Below, piece by piece: positions 1 to 13,143 of a DNA stretch of 64,000 nucleotides (position 1 is its first letter; each line of letters begins with the position of its first letter). Below the pieces are notes generated by a model. That model saw only the letters and a list, made by a program, of their open reading frames with translations. It did no database searches and was not told the DNA's origin. The position numbers were made by a program, and so were the translations under genes. The stretch covers positions 1 to 64,000 of the forward strand of contig NZ_KB894435.1 of NCBI RefSeq assembly GCF_000374445.1, written 5' to 3'. The stretch is from Actinokineospora enzanensis DSM 44649. GTDB taxonomy: Bacteria > Actinomycetota > Actinomycetes > Mycobacteriales > Pseudonocardiaceae.

Positions 1-4845
<4,845 letters not shown>

Positions 4846-4952
4846 GTGCGCAACCCTTCACAGGAGCCCCGGGGACGTGCGGGCTCGCGCCGGGGGCCGA
4901 TCGGCCTGCCGGTCGTGTTCTACGGTGGTGTTTCCTCGCGCCGGGGCGGGGT

Positions 4953-5768
4953 TCAGTCGTCCTCGGCGCTGCCGCGGCGCCAGTAGCCGCTGAAGTGGAC
5001 GCGCTGTCTGGTCAGGTCTCGGTCGAGTACCAGGGTCGACCGGACGGCCTGCACCATGGCCGACTCGCCCGCGACCCAGGCGTAGGTACGCGGGTCGAAC
5101 GCGGGCAGCGCGCGCACCGCGTCCAGTACCAGGTCCGGGTCACCCGGCTCGGCACCCGCGCGGTGCAGCCAGGTGACGGTGAGGTCGGCGGCGGATTCCA
5201 GGGGCTGTTCGTCGTCGGGGCCGTCGACCTCGACGATCACCCGCGCGGACACGGAGGCGGACAGGGCGGCCGTGATGCCCGCGATCGCGGGCAACGAGGT
5301 GTCGTCGCCGACCAGCAGGTGCCCGGTGGTGTCGGCGGGCGGGTCGTAGCTGCTCAGGCAACCGTAGACGCCCACCGGGTCGCCGGGCCGGGCGGCCGCG
5401 GCCCAGCGCGCGGCCGGGCCGTTGTCGCCGTGCAGCACGAAGTCGATGTCCAGCTCGCGGTCCGCGGGCCGGGCCGCGCGGACGGTGTAGGTGCGCACGA
5501 CCGGACGCAGGCTCTCCGGCAGCGCGCGCACCGCGTCCCAGAACGGGACCGTGTCCGGCACGACCACCTCGGCCCCGGGCGCGGGCGGCAGCAACACCTT
5601 GCAGCGCGGTTCCGGACCGACCTCGGTGTAGTGCGCGAGATCCGCGCCGGTGAGGGTGATCCGGGCCAGGTGCGGTGTCACGATCCGCTTGCGCGCCACC
5701 GTGAGCCGGTAGGGCCGCAGCGAGTCACGGCCCGCCGGGGCGGGGCGGGCGAGTCGGGGCGTGCCCAT
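4953..5768 (-). CDS. Siderophore-interacting protein (ferric-siderophore reductase, ViuB family)
   Basis: A 271-residue FAD-binding reductase of the SIP family, which releases iron in the cytoplasm by reducing the ferric siderophore. Family marks are RTYTVR at 92-97 (flavin binding), the block DFVLHGDNGPAARWA at 109-123, and a C-terminal GYWRRG. The ATG is chosen because it lies two bases after the MbtH stop and starts just before the conserved region; the frame is open further upstream but that part is MbtH antiphase. It sits between MbtH and the NRPS in one minus-strand operon behind an iron box, so it should be induced by iron starvation. Family assignment is firm; the substrate is inferred from context. 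Confidence 0.9.
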   Translation of the reverse strand: MGTPRLARPAPAGRDSLRPYRLTVARKRIVTPHLARITLTGADLAHYTEVGPEPRCKVLLPPAPGAEVVVPDTVPFWDAVRALPESLRPVVRTYTVRAARPADRELDIDFVLHGDNGPAARWAAAARPGDPVGVYGCLSSYDPPADTTGHLLVGDDTSLPAIAGITAALSASVSARVIVEVDGPDDEQPLESAADLTVTWLHRAGAEPGDPDLVLDAVRALPAFDPRTYAWVAGESAMVQAVRSTLVLDRDLTRQRVHFSGYWRRGSAEDD

Positions 5769-5770
5769 GG

Positions 5771-5995
5771 TCAGGCGCTCGCCTGGCGGTCCATGCGCTC
5801 GGCGAGGCTGCGCGGGCGCATGTCGGTCCAGTTGGCCTCGACGTGCGCGAGGCAGGCGGCGCGGGTGTCCGGTCCGGTCGCGACCGTCCAGCCCGCGGGC
5901 ACCTCGACGAAGGTCGGCCACAGCGAGTACTGGCCTTCGTCGTTGACGAGGGCGTAGAAGGTGCCGTTCTCGTCGTCGAAGGGGTTGGTCGACAT
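5771..5995 (-). CDS. mbtH: MbtH-family protein
   Basis: A 74-residue MbtH-like protein, the usual size. These proteins bind NRPS adenylation domains and are needed for their folding or activity. The signature is complete: N18, E20, Q22, S24, W26-P27, P33, G35-W36, L49, and WTD at 56-58 followed by R60-P61. It is the first gene after the iron box and is followed within two bases by the siderophore-interacting protein and then by the NRPS it presumably serves. Confidence 0.97.
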   Translation of the reverse strand: MSTNPFDDENGTFYALVNDEGQYSLWPTFVEVPAGWTVATGPDTRAACLAHVEANWTDMRPRSLAERMDRQASA

Positions 5996-6027
5996 CGGTC
6001 CTGCTCCTCGGGGTCGGGCGTCGCACT

Positions 6028-6046
6028 GTTGGTTAGGCTAACCTAA
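6028..6046. promoter_or_regulatory. Iron box (IdeR/DmdR1-type operator)
   Basis: The sequence matches 17 of 19 bases of the actinobacterial consensus TTAGGTTAGGCTAACCTAA; the core GGTTAGGCTAACCTAA is perfect. It lies 33 bases upstream of the MbtH start and should repress the MbtH, SIP and NRPS genes when iron is plentiful. The hydrolase gene on its right ends here, so only the leftward operon is controlled. Confidence 0.92.
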
Positions 6047-6091
6047 TTCGGACGCCCGGAGAAGGGCCAGCCGGACCGGGTGCGGGGTCGG

Positions 6092-6898
6092 TCACAACTC
6101 GCCGAGAAACCCGGTGAGCAGGTCGTTGACCGCGGCCGGGCGCTCCAGGTATCCGAAGTGGCCGGTCCGCTCGACCCCGGCGAACCGGGCGCCGGGCAGC
6201 CAATCGGCCAGCTCCCGGACCAGGTGCGGCGGGGCGATCAGGTCGTCGGCGAAGGAGATCACCAGCGAGCGCGCGGCGACCCTGGCGCACACGGCCCGCA
6301 GATCGGGGTCGTCGCCGATGGCCATCTGGGCGCGCACGCCCGGACCGGGCGGCTGGGTGGCGAACTCCAGGATGTCCAGCCATTCCCCGACGGCGTTCTC
6401 GTCGAAGAGCGTGTGCGGGGACAGGTTCTGCAACGCGGTCACCGCGGCGTGGTAGCGCGGCGGGAGGGTGCCGCCCGCGTCGGCGAACTCCAGTTCGCCC
6501 GCGTCGAGCACCTCGTGCAGCTTCCCGGCCCGCGAGCGGGTCGCCATGACCACCAACGCGGCCACCAGGTCCGGGCGTTCGGCGGCGACCTCGATCGCGA
6601 TCCGGCCGCCCAGCGAGGTGCCGACGACGGAGAACCGGTCCAGGGCCAGGTGTCCGGCCAGGGCGACGACGTCGGCGGCCATGTCGGCCACGGTGATGCC
6701 GTCGGCGCAGTCCGAGGTCGGCGGGATCCCCCGGTTGTCGACGGTGACCACCCGGTACCCGGCGGCGAGCAGCGCGGGCCGCTGGTGCAGCTCCCACACC
6801 CGGCCGGAGCCGCCCATGCCCATGAGCATCACGACCGGGTGACCGGCTCCCTTGTCGTGGTAGGACAACGACACCTCGCCCAGCTCGACGACCGGCAT
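6092..6898 (-). CDS. Alpha/beta hydrolase
   Basis: A 268-residue alpha/beta hydrolase without signal peptide. The nucleophile elbow is GTSLGG with Ser95, the acid is probably in the SFADD segment near 220, and the catalytic His is in TGHFGY near 247. The start codon overlaps the stop of the upstream ABC transporter by one base (TGATG), so the two are translationally coupled. In this setting it could cleave ester bonds of the imported ferric siderophore, as IroE/Fes/BesA do, or act as an editing thioesterase. Sequence alone does not decide between these. Confidence 0.8.
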   Translation of the reverse strand: MPVVELGEVSLSYHDKGAGHPVVMLMGMGGSGRVWELHQRPALLAAGYRVVTVDNRGIPPTSDCADGITVADMAADVVALAGHLALDRFSVVGTSLGGRIAIEVAAERPDLVAALVVMATRSRAGKLHEVLDAGELEFADAGGTLPPRYHAAVTALQNLSPHTLFDENAVGEWLDILEFATQPPGPGVRAQMAIGDDPDLRAVCARVAARSLVISFADDLIAPPHLVRELADWLPGARFAGVERTGHFGYLERPAAVNDLLTGFLGEL

Positions 6899-8577
6899 CA
6901 GACCACCCTTCCCTCGGCGAGCCGCACGACCCGGGGCAACCGGTCGATCGTCGCCGCCCGGTGCGCGATGACGATCAGCGTGCGGCCCGCGTGCAGCCGG
7001 TCCAGCGCGCGCTCCAGCCGGGCCGCGGTCGTCGGGTCGATGTCGGCGGTGGCCTCGTCCAGGATCAGCACCGCCGGGTCCACCAGCGCCGCCCGCACCA
7101 GGCCGACGATCTGCCGCTCCCCCGCCGAGAGCCGGTCGCCGCGCCTGCCGACCGCGGTGTCCAGGCCGTCGGGCAGCGCGGCGGCCCAGTCGTCCAGGTC
7201 GAGCGCGCGCACGGCGGCGTCCATGTCGGCGCGGGTCGGGTCGGTGGGGGCCAGCGCGAGGTTGTCCGCGATGGTGCCCTCGACCAGGTGGACCTGTTGC
7301 GGCACCAGCACGAGCCTGCCGCGCAGGTCGGCATCGGCCAGGTCGGCGAGGTCGGTGCCGCCGTAGCGGACGGCGCCGCGGTCGGGCGTGTAGAGGCCGC
7401 TGAGCAGCTTGGCGAGAGTGGTCTTGCCGGATCCGGTCTGGCCGACCAGGCCCGCGCGGTCACCTTCGGCGAACGACACGGAGATCCGGTGCAGGACGTC
7501 GGCGTCCGCCGTGTAGGCGTAGCCGAGGTCCGAAGTGGACAGTTCGGCGCGGGCGGGCAGGACGGCCCGCGCGGCCGGTTCGGCGGGTTTCTCGGTGGCG
7601 GCGAGGAGGTCGAGCAGGCGGGCGAGGCCGACCCGGGCCAGCTGCAGCTCGGCGAGCAGCTCGGAGAGGTTGAGCATGCCCTCGAACAGGTTACGGGTGG
7701 CCAGCACGAACACGACGACCGTGCCGACGCTGACCTGGTCGGCGGTGACCAGCCAGACGCCGAGCATGAGCAGTGCCGCGGTGGACAGGCCCTCCAGCAG
7801 GGTCACGCCTTCGAGCCGGTTCTGCACCGCGACCGTCCGGTTGGCCGCGTGCCGGGCGTCGTCGTTGGCACGGCCGAAGCGGGCCAGCCGGGCGGTGGTC
7901 CCACCCGCGAGCCGCAGGGTCTCGCCCGCGGCGACGAACTCCGTGAATCTCGCGGCCATGGTGGCCTCCGCGGCGGCCTGGTCGCCGAACGCATCGTCGG
8001 CGTCCTTGTCGAACCAGTGCAGGACCAGGACCACGGCGGGGACGAAGAGCACGAGCAGGATCAGGGTGAGCAGCCAGGAGTAGGCCAGCAGCACGACGAT
8101 GGTCATGCTCAGCGAGATCACCGCGCCGAGCAGGTCGGGCAGGCTGGCGCGGACGAACTGGGCCAGCTCGGCCACCTCGCCGGTGCTGCGGCGCAGCAGG
8201 TCGCCGGTGCGGTGCGCCTCCAGGAACCGCAGCGGCGCGCCCGCGAGCCGATCGACGACCAGTTCGCGCAGGTGTTTCACGACGCGCTCGCCCACGGCCG
8301 TGAGCTGGAGCTCGGCGGCGGCGAGGAGGACAAGGCGGGCCAGGGTTAGTCCGATGAGGACGATGACGGCGGTGCACAGGCCGCTCTTGTCCTTGCCCAG
8401 CACCGCGTCCACGCCGGACCCGATGACCGGCGCGATCCCGACGACGGCGGCCGTGGAGACGGCGGTGGTGGCGAGAGCCGCGGCGATGCGCAGGCGGTGT
8501 GGGCGCAGGTGCGGCCGGAAGCGGCGCAGCACGCCGTGCGTGGCGGGGCCTTCCGAAAGCGCGCGGACCTCAGCCAC
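6898..8577 (-). CDS. ABC transporter, fused membrane and ATPase domains (IrtB/YbtQ-like)
   Basis: A 559-residue half-transporter: six membrane helices in about the first 310 residues, then an ATPase domain with Walker A GQTGSGKTT near 377, a signature written LSAGE rather than LSGGQ near 481, and Walker B VLILDEATADID near 501. It overlaps the upstream ABC gene by eight bases and should form a heterodimer with it. IrtAB and YbtPQ are exporter-fold proteins that import ferric siderophores, and the siderophore neighbourhood favours that role; siderophore export is the alternative. The altered signature is common in heterodimers with one degenerate ATP site. Confidence 0.87.
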   Translation of the reverse strand: MAEVRALSEGPATHGVLRRFRPHLRPHRLRIAAALATTAVSTAAVVGIAPVIGSGVDAVLGKDKSGLCTAVIVLIGLTLARLVLLAAAELQLTAVGERVVKHLRELVVDRLAGAPLRFLEAHRTGDLLRRSTGEVAELAQFVRASLPDLLGAVISLSMTIVVLLAYSWLLTLILLVLFVPAVVLVLHWFDKDADDAFGDQAAAEATMAARFTEFVAAGETLRLAGGTTARLARFGRANDDARHAANRTVAVQNRLEGVTLLEGLSTAALLMLGVWLVTADQVSVGTVVVFVLATRNLFEGMLNLSELLAELQLARVGLARLLDLLAATEKPAEPAARAVLPARAELSTSDLGYAYTADADVLHRISVSFAEGDRAGLVGQTGSGKTTLAKLLSGLYTPDRGAVRYGGTDLADLADADLRGRLVLVPQQVHLVEGTIADNLALAPTDPTRADMDAAVRALDLDDWAAALPDGLDTAVGRRGDRLSAGERQIVGLVRAALVDPAVLILDEATADIDPTTAARLERALDRLHAGRTLIVIAHRAATIDRLPRVVRLAEGRVV

Positions 8578-10216
8578 GGATGGTCTCCATGTCCTGGGTG
8601 GCCGGTTCGGCCAGGTGGATCAGGCGGTCCGCGGCGGCGACCACCGCGGGCCGGTGCGAGACGAACACGACGGCCGTGTCCGGCGACCAGGCGCGCAGGC
8701 GGCCGAGGATCGTCGCCTCGGTGTCGGCGTCCACGGCGGAGGTGACGTCGTCCAGGACGAGGACCGGGGGCTTGGCGAGGAGTCCGCGGGCCAGCGCGAG
8801 CCGTTGGACCTGACCGCCGGAGAGGGTTTCGCCGCGTTCACCGACGACGGTGTCGTAACCGTCCGGGAGGGACTCCACGAAGGTGTCGAGCGCGGCGACG
8901 CGGCAGGCCTCACGGACCAGGTCCAAGTCCACGTCCCGGTCGAGGGTGATGTTGTCGCGGATCGTGCCGGACAGCACTACCGGACGTTGCGGCACGACGC
9001 CGATGCGTCGCCACACCTCAGTGGGGTCTGCCATGCGGAGATCGATCCCGCCGAAGTGGACTTCTCCGTGGTCGGGATCGTCCAGGCGGCAGAGCAACCG
9101 CACCAGGACGGACTTACCGGAGCCGGTGGGTCCCGTGACGACGACCAGCTCACCGGGCGCGGCGATCACGTCCACCGGTCCCAGCACGGTCCGACCATCG
9201 CGGACCGCGGTAACACCCACTGCGGCGAGCATCCCGCTCTCCGGCAGCGGGCGCGGGTCCGCGGGCGCGGCGACCACCGGCCGCGCGGCCAGCACCTCGG
9301 CGACCCGGCCCGCCGCGACCCGGGCCTGGCCGCGGTTGACCAGCAGGTCCACCAGGACGGTCACGGCCACCGTCATGTTGATCATCCACGAGGTGAAGGC
9401 CACCAGCGCACCCACGGTGATCCGGCCGTCGATCGCGGCCAGGCCGCCGACCGCGAGCCCGACCGCGACCGCCAGCCGCAGCACCGCGGGCGGCGCGGAC
9501 ACCCACCAGGCGGAGATCCGCGCGACGCCCAGGGTGTGCCGGGTGACGCGGGCGCTGACCTCGTCGTGCCTGCGCACCAGCACCCGCTCCCCGCCCAGGC
9601 CGCGCACGGCGGCGCTCGCGGACAGCAGGTCCTCCACGGCGTCGGCGCGGTCGCCGTGCGCCGCCGACAGCCGCTCGTTCGCGGAGCGGTAGCGGCGCGG
9701 GAACTGCGCGTTGACCAGGCCCAACACCGGCATCGCGACCAGCAGGACGATCAGCAGCAGCGGGTCGAGCGCGCCGACGGCGGGCAGGACCAGCGCGATC
9801 GTCACCGCGACGCGGGCCCAGCGGGTCAGCCCCTGCACCCAGGCGGTGATCATCTCGGTGTCCCGGGTGACCCGCATGGCCAGGTCGCCCTGCCCGAACG
9901 GGGCGATCGCGGCCCGGTCGAGCAGCCCGGCGCGGGCGGCGAGGTCGGCGCGCAGCGCGTGTGCGATCCGGTTGGCGGCCAGGCTGGACCACCACTTGCC
10001 CGCGACCGCGGCGGCCAGCATGACGGCGGCGACCAGGCAGGTGGTGACCGCCCAGAACCCGGTGCGGCCCGCGTCGCCGGGCGTGATGCCCTCGTCGAGT
10101 CCGTGCTGGACACACCAGGGCAGCGCGAGCAACGCGGCCTGCTGGACCACGGTGGCGGCCAGCCCGGCGCCGAGCACCAGGCGTTCGCGGCGCAGCAGGC
10201 CGCTCAGCAGATCCAC
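8570..10216 (-). CDS. ABC transporter, fused membrane and ATPase domains (IrtA/YbtP-like)
   Basis: A 548-residue partner of the next gene, with an N-terminal membrane domain, Walker A TGPTGSGKS near 357, canonical LSGGQ near 463, and Walker B VLVLDDVTSAVD near 484. It lacks the extra N-terminal siderophore-reductase domain of mycobacterial IrtA; a separate SIP protein in the neighbouring operon may supply that activity. First gene of a three-gene transcript (two ABC genes and the hydrolase) that starts behind a degenerate iron box. Import versus export cannot be told from sequence. Confidence 0.87.
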   Translation of the reverse strand: MDLLSGLLRRERLVLGAGLAATVVQQAALLALPWCVQHGLDEGITPGDAGRTGFWAVTTCLVAAVMLAAAVAGKWWSSLAANRIAHALRADLAARAGLLDRAAIAPFGQGDLAMRVTRDTEMITAWVQGLTRWARVAVTIALVLPAVGALDPLLLIVLLVAMPVLGLVNAQFPRRYRSANERLSAAHGDRADAVEDLLSASAAVRGLGGERVLVRRHDEVSARVTRHTLGVARISAWWVSAPPAVLRLAVAVGLAVGGLAAIDGRITVGALVAFTSWMINMTVAVTVLVDLLVNRGQARVAAGRVAEVLAARPVVAAPADPRPLPESGMLAAVGVTAVRDGRTVLGPVDVIAAPGELVVVTGPTGSGKSVLVRLLCRLDDPDHGEVHFGGIDLRMADPTEVWRRIGVVPQRPVVLSGTIRDNITLDRDVDLDLVREACRVAALDTFVESLPDGYDTVVGERGETLSGGQVQRLALARGLLAKPPVLVLDDVTSAVDADTEATILGRLRAWSPDTAVVFVSHRPAVVAAADRLIHLAEPATQDMETIRG

Positions 10217-10244
10217 CCCGGAGCCCTCCCGATCCCACCCGAAC

Positions 10245-10263
10245 TTAAGTAAGGCAATCCTTA
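10245..10263. promoter_or_regulatory. Degenerate iron box upstream of the ABC pair
   Basis: TTAAGTAAGGCAATCCTTA matches 14 of 19 consensus positions and keeps near-perfect dyad symmetry. It lies 29 bases upstream of the first ABC half-transporter, so weaker binding by the same iron regulator is likely. Confidence 0.6.
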
Positions 10264-10296
10264 CTTGTCGCCCGTTCGAGTGTCAATGTGACCGGC

Positions 10297-11334
10297 TCAG
10301 CGCCGACGCCACTCGGACGCCAGCAGCCACGCGAGGTAGACACCGCCGAGCGCGGCCGTGGCGACGCCCACCGGCAGCGCGTTCTGGCCGAACACCCGTT
10401 GCGATAACACGTCGCCGCCCAACAACAACGCCGACCCCATGGCCGCGGCGGGTAGTAGTGCGGGACCGGCCGAGCCCGCGAGCCTGCGGGCCAACTGTGG
10501 GGCGGCGAGCGCGACGAAGGTGATCGGCCCGGCGGTGGCGGTGGCCACGGCGGTCAACGCGACACTCACCACGACCAGCGTCAACCGGGCGGGCTCCACC
10601 CGGACGCCGAGCATGGTGGCGGTCTCGTCGCCCATCTCCAGCAGGTTCAGCTTCCGGCCAAGCACGACGGCCGCGGGCAGCAGCACGCCCAACGCGATCG
10701 CCATCGGCACGACCTCCGACCAGCCGCGGCCGTTGAGGCTGCCGACCAGCCACACCTGCGCCGCCTGCGCCTGCCGCAGCCCGGCGCGGGTGAGCATGTA
10801 GGTGTTGAGCGAGCCGAGCACGGCCGTCACGCCGATGCCGATCAGGATCAGCCGGTAGCCCTGCACACCCGTGCGGTAGGCCAACCCGTAGACGAGCACG
10901 GCCGCGACGATGCCGCCGACGATCGACCCGAGCGCGATCTGGGCGACGCCGCCGCCGAAGACGATCAGCACGAGGATCGCGCCGGTGGCCGAGCCGCTGG
11001 AGAAGCCGATCAGGTCGGGGCTGCCCAACGGGTTGCGGGACAGGCTCTGGAAGATCGCCCCGCTGACGCCGAGCGCGGCACCGACCAGGATCGCGACGGC
11101 CAGGCGGGGCAGGCGCAGGTCGTAGACGACGTACTCCTGACCGCCGGTGCCCTCGCCGTTGAGGGTGTTGACGAGCTGGTCGAGGGTCAGGTGGAAGTCG
11201 CCGGTGAACAACGCCAGCACGGCCAGGCCCGCGACGGCGATCAGCAGCGCCAGCACGACGATCACGCCGCGCGGGTGGGCGCGGAAGGAGACACCGGCGG
11301 CGCGGACGGGCGTCCCGGTCACCGACCTGGTCAC
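10297..11334 (-). CDS. FecCD-family siderophore permease (FepG-like)
   Basis: A 345-residue polytopic permease of the FecCD/BtuC type, which forms the channel of ferric-siderophore ABC importers. It has about ten hydrophobic helices and the conserved blocks LRLPRL, GAALGVSGAIFQSLSRNPL and GPITFVALAAPQLARRL. The GTG chosen overlaps the stop of the preceding permease as GTGA; more upstream starts would lie within that gene. A TTA codon is at 10405. No substrate-binding protein or separate ATPase follows, so those subunits must be encoded elsewhere. Confidence 0.92.
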   Translation of the reverse strand: MTRSVTGTPVRAAGVSFRAHPRGVIVVLALLIAVAGLAVLALFTGDFHLTLDQLVNTLNGEGTGGQEYVVYDLRLPRLAVAILVGAALGVSGAIFQSLSRNPLGSPDLIGFSSGSATGAILVLIVFGGGVAQIALGSIVGGIVAAVLVYGLAYRTGVQGYRLILIGIGVTAVLGSLNTYMLTRAGLRQAQAAQVWLVGSLNGRGWSEVVPMAIALGVLLPAAVVLGRKLNLLEMGDETATMLGVRVEPARLTLVVVSVALTAVATATAGPITFVALAAPQLARRLAGSAGPALLPAAAMGSALLLGGDVLSQRVFGQNALPVGVATAALGGVYLAWLLASEWRRR

Positions 11335-12350
11335 AGGTGAGCCAACTTCCGCCGCCTGCACAGCGCGATGAACACGGGCGCGCCCACGAACGCGGTGATG
11401 ATCCCGACCTCCATCTCCCGCGGCGAGATGATCACCCGCCCCACGACGTCGGCACCGAGTAGTAGTACCGGGGCCAGGACGGCACTGAACGGGAGCACCC
11501 ACCGTTGGTCGGGGCCGGTGAGCGCGCGCGCCATGTGCGGCACGGTCAACCCGATGAACGCGATCGGACCCACGGCAGCCGTGGCCGCCCCGCAGAGAAG
11601 GGTGATCGCTGTCGCGCAGCCGAGGCGGACAAGACCGAGGTTCACACCCAACGCGCGCCCGGTCTCGTCACCCAGCGCGAGTGCGTTGAGCGGACTCGCC
11701 AGGAGGGCCGCGACGAGCAGACCGATGAGGACGAACGGCAGGACCCAGAGCACGACACCGAGATCACGCCCGTCGAGCGAGCCGATCTGCCAGAACCGGA
11801 ACTGCTGGAACGCGGCCGGATCGAGCACGAGCGTGGCGGCGACGAAGGCACCGAGCGTGGCACTGATCGCGGCGCCTGCCAGGACCATGCGCTCCGGCGT
11901 GACCGCGCGGCCGGTGGACCCGAGCACGTAGACGACGACGGACGCGACGGCGGCGCCGAGGAACGCGAACCAGATGTAGCCGCCGACACCGGTGATCCCG
12001 AAGAACGCGATGGCCGCGACAACGGCCGTCGACGCACCGATGTCGACGCCGAGAAGGGCCGGGTCGGCCAGCGGGTTGCGGGTCAGCGACTGCATCAGGG
12101 CACCCGCGACGCCCAGGGCCACGCCGACCATGAGGCCGATGAGGGTCCGGGGGATGCGGCGGTCCCAGATGATCGTGGCCTCGTCGCCGGCGGGGAGGGC
12201 GCCGGTCAGGACGCGCCAGGCGGTGTCGAGGGGGATGGACCGGGAACCGATGGCGATGCTGAGCAGGCAGACGATGGCGAGGACGGCGAGGGCCAGGACC
12301 AGCCAGGTCAGGCGGCGCACACGGGGCTGCGTCGATAACGCCACGAGCAC
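11331..12350 (-). CDS. FecCD-family siderophore permease (FepD-like)
   Basis: A 339-residue FecCD permease, partner of the next gene. It shows RRIPRTLIGLMVGVALGVAG, the QSLTRNPLADP loop, and GPIAFIGLTVPHMARAL, the usual site of contact with the ATPase. The GTG start is 16 bases after an iron box, which predicts very short leader RNA and repression by iron. Codon 5 is TTA (12336-12338), the typical early position of bldA-dependent codons in Streptomyces genes. Confidence 0.92.
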   Translation of the reverse strand: MLVALSTQPRVRRLTWLVLALAVLAIVCLLSIAIGSRSIPLDTAWRVLTGALPAGDEATIIWDRRIPRTLIGLMVGVALGVAGALMQSLTRNPLADPALLGVDIGASTAVVAAIAFFGITGVGGYIWFAFLGAAVASVVVYVLGSTGRAVTPERMVLAGAAISATLGAFVAATLVLDPAAFQQFRFWQIGSLDGRDLGVVLWVLPFVLIGLLVAALLASPLNALALGDETGRALGVNLGLVRLGCATAITLLCGAATAAVGPIAFIGLTVPHMARALTGPDQRWVLPFSAVLAPVLLLGADVVGRVIISPREMEVGIITAFVGAPVFIALCRRRKLAHL

Positions 12351-12365
12351 GGCCCTCCTGGTTGG

Positions 12366-12384
12366 TTAAGTTAGGCTCACCTTA
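12366..12384. promoter_or_regulatory. Iron box upstream of the FecCD operon
   Basis: TTAAGTTAGGCTCACCTTA matches 16 of 19 positions of the IdeR/DmdR1 consensus. It lies directly in front of the leftward FecCD permease genes, so uptake should be derepressed together with siderophore synthesis. Confidence 0.88.
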
Positions 12385-12527
12385 ACCCGACGCGGGGGTG
12401 GGTCCGCCAGGCTCCCCGGCCAGAGTGGACACACGGCTTCCGCTTCCGGCCGGTCGCGCGCTCGTCGGCCCAGTTCAGCGCCTTGCGGGGGCATCGACAC
12501 GGCCCTGGCACGCGGACGGCTCGACCC

Positions 12528-12645
12528 GGCTGTGGATGGTTTCCGCGACTGTGGATAAGCCGCAGGGGATCCCCCGAATTTCTATTCTACCTGGGGAAAC
12601 AGGGTCCGAGCGAGCGCAGCTGATCTTGCCTGTGGATAACCCGAC
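12528..12645. repeat. Intergenic repeat, family 1 copy 1, with two DnaA boxes
   Basis: About 115 bases in a 313-base gene-free gap. It begins GGCTGTGGATGG, passes through a GGGGATCCCC palindrome followed by an ATTTCTATTCT block, and ends at a second TGTGGATAA. TGTGGATAA occurs exactly at 12550 and 12631. The same order of elements recurs at 29307-29422. Open frames across it have no coding character. Confidence 0.75.
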
Positions 12646-12697
12646 GCAGACCCGGGCCGACCGCAGACAGGCGCTGCCGTGAGCAGCGATGGCCTGT

Positions 12698-13000
12698 TCA
12701 GACGCCCTTGCCAGTGGGGCCGCTCAGGAACTCGACTCGTACATCGGTGAGGTACTGCTCTCGCTCGCGCAGGAAGCGCCGGGTGTGTTCCTGTTCCTCA
12801 TGTGTATCGAACGCCACGCGGTCTGCGTAGACCTCGTAGAACACGCGGGCCAGTGGGGTCTTCTCGACCTCGTGCACGGCGTAGACCAGCGTGCCGGGTT
12901 CGGTGGCCACGACCCGTGGGACCGTCTCGGCGACCAGTGCGTCGAAGGCGTCGGCCGCCGCGTCGTCCCGCAGTTCGAACCGCACCACCAGGGCCAGCAT
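12698..13000 (-). CDS. Antibiotic-biosynthesis-monooxygenase (ABM) domain protein
   Basis: A 100-residue single-domain protein of the ABM/YgiN ferredoxin-like fold. It begins MLALVVRF and has the usual pattern of an acidic helix, TVPRVVATEPGTLVYAVH, then FYEVYADRVAFDTHEEQEHT and a C-terminal strand. Relatives are small cofactor-independent quinol monooxygenases or related stress enzymes, active as dimers. The ATG has a GAGAGGAG ribosome-binding site. It is divergent from the luciferase-like gene on its right. The substrate cannot be told. Confidence 0.8.
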   Translation of the reverse strand: MLALVVRFELRDDAAADAFDALVAETVPRVVATEPGTLVYAVHEVEKTPLARVFYEVYADRVAFDTHEEQEHTRRFLREREQYLTDVRVEFLSGPTGKGV

Positions 13001-13143
13001 GGGTGACTCCTCTCGACAGGTCCCCCAGATTGTCGGTGATCGGGTCACGGGCGAGTCGGGCGGGTGACCGGTTTGATCATTTCCGGCGGGAATCCCGGCG
13101 AAGACCGTTTTGTTGACGGTCGACAGATTCCCCAGGAGGCACC

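Noticed and set aside
4953-6026. Longer N-terminus for the siderophore-interacting protein
   Set aside because: The added residues are antiphase MbtH sequence; the internal ATG two bases after the MbtH stop matches the family start.
12398-12682. 94-codon plus-strand frame after the FecCD operon
   Set aside because: It covers the intergenic repeat and an iron box edge, has no ribosome-binding site or family similarity, and part of its product recurs only because the repeat recurs at 29307.
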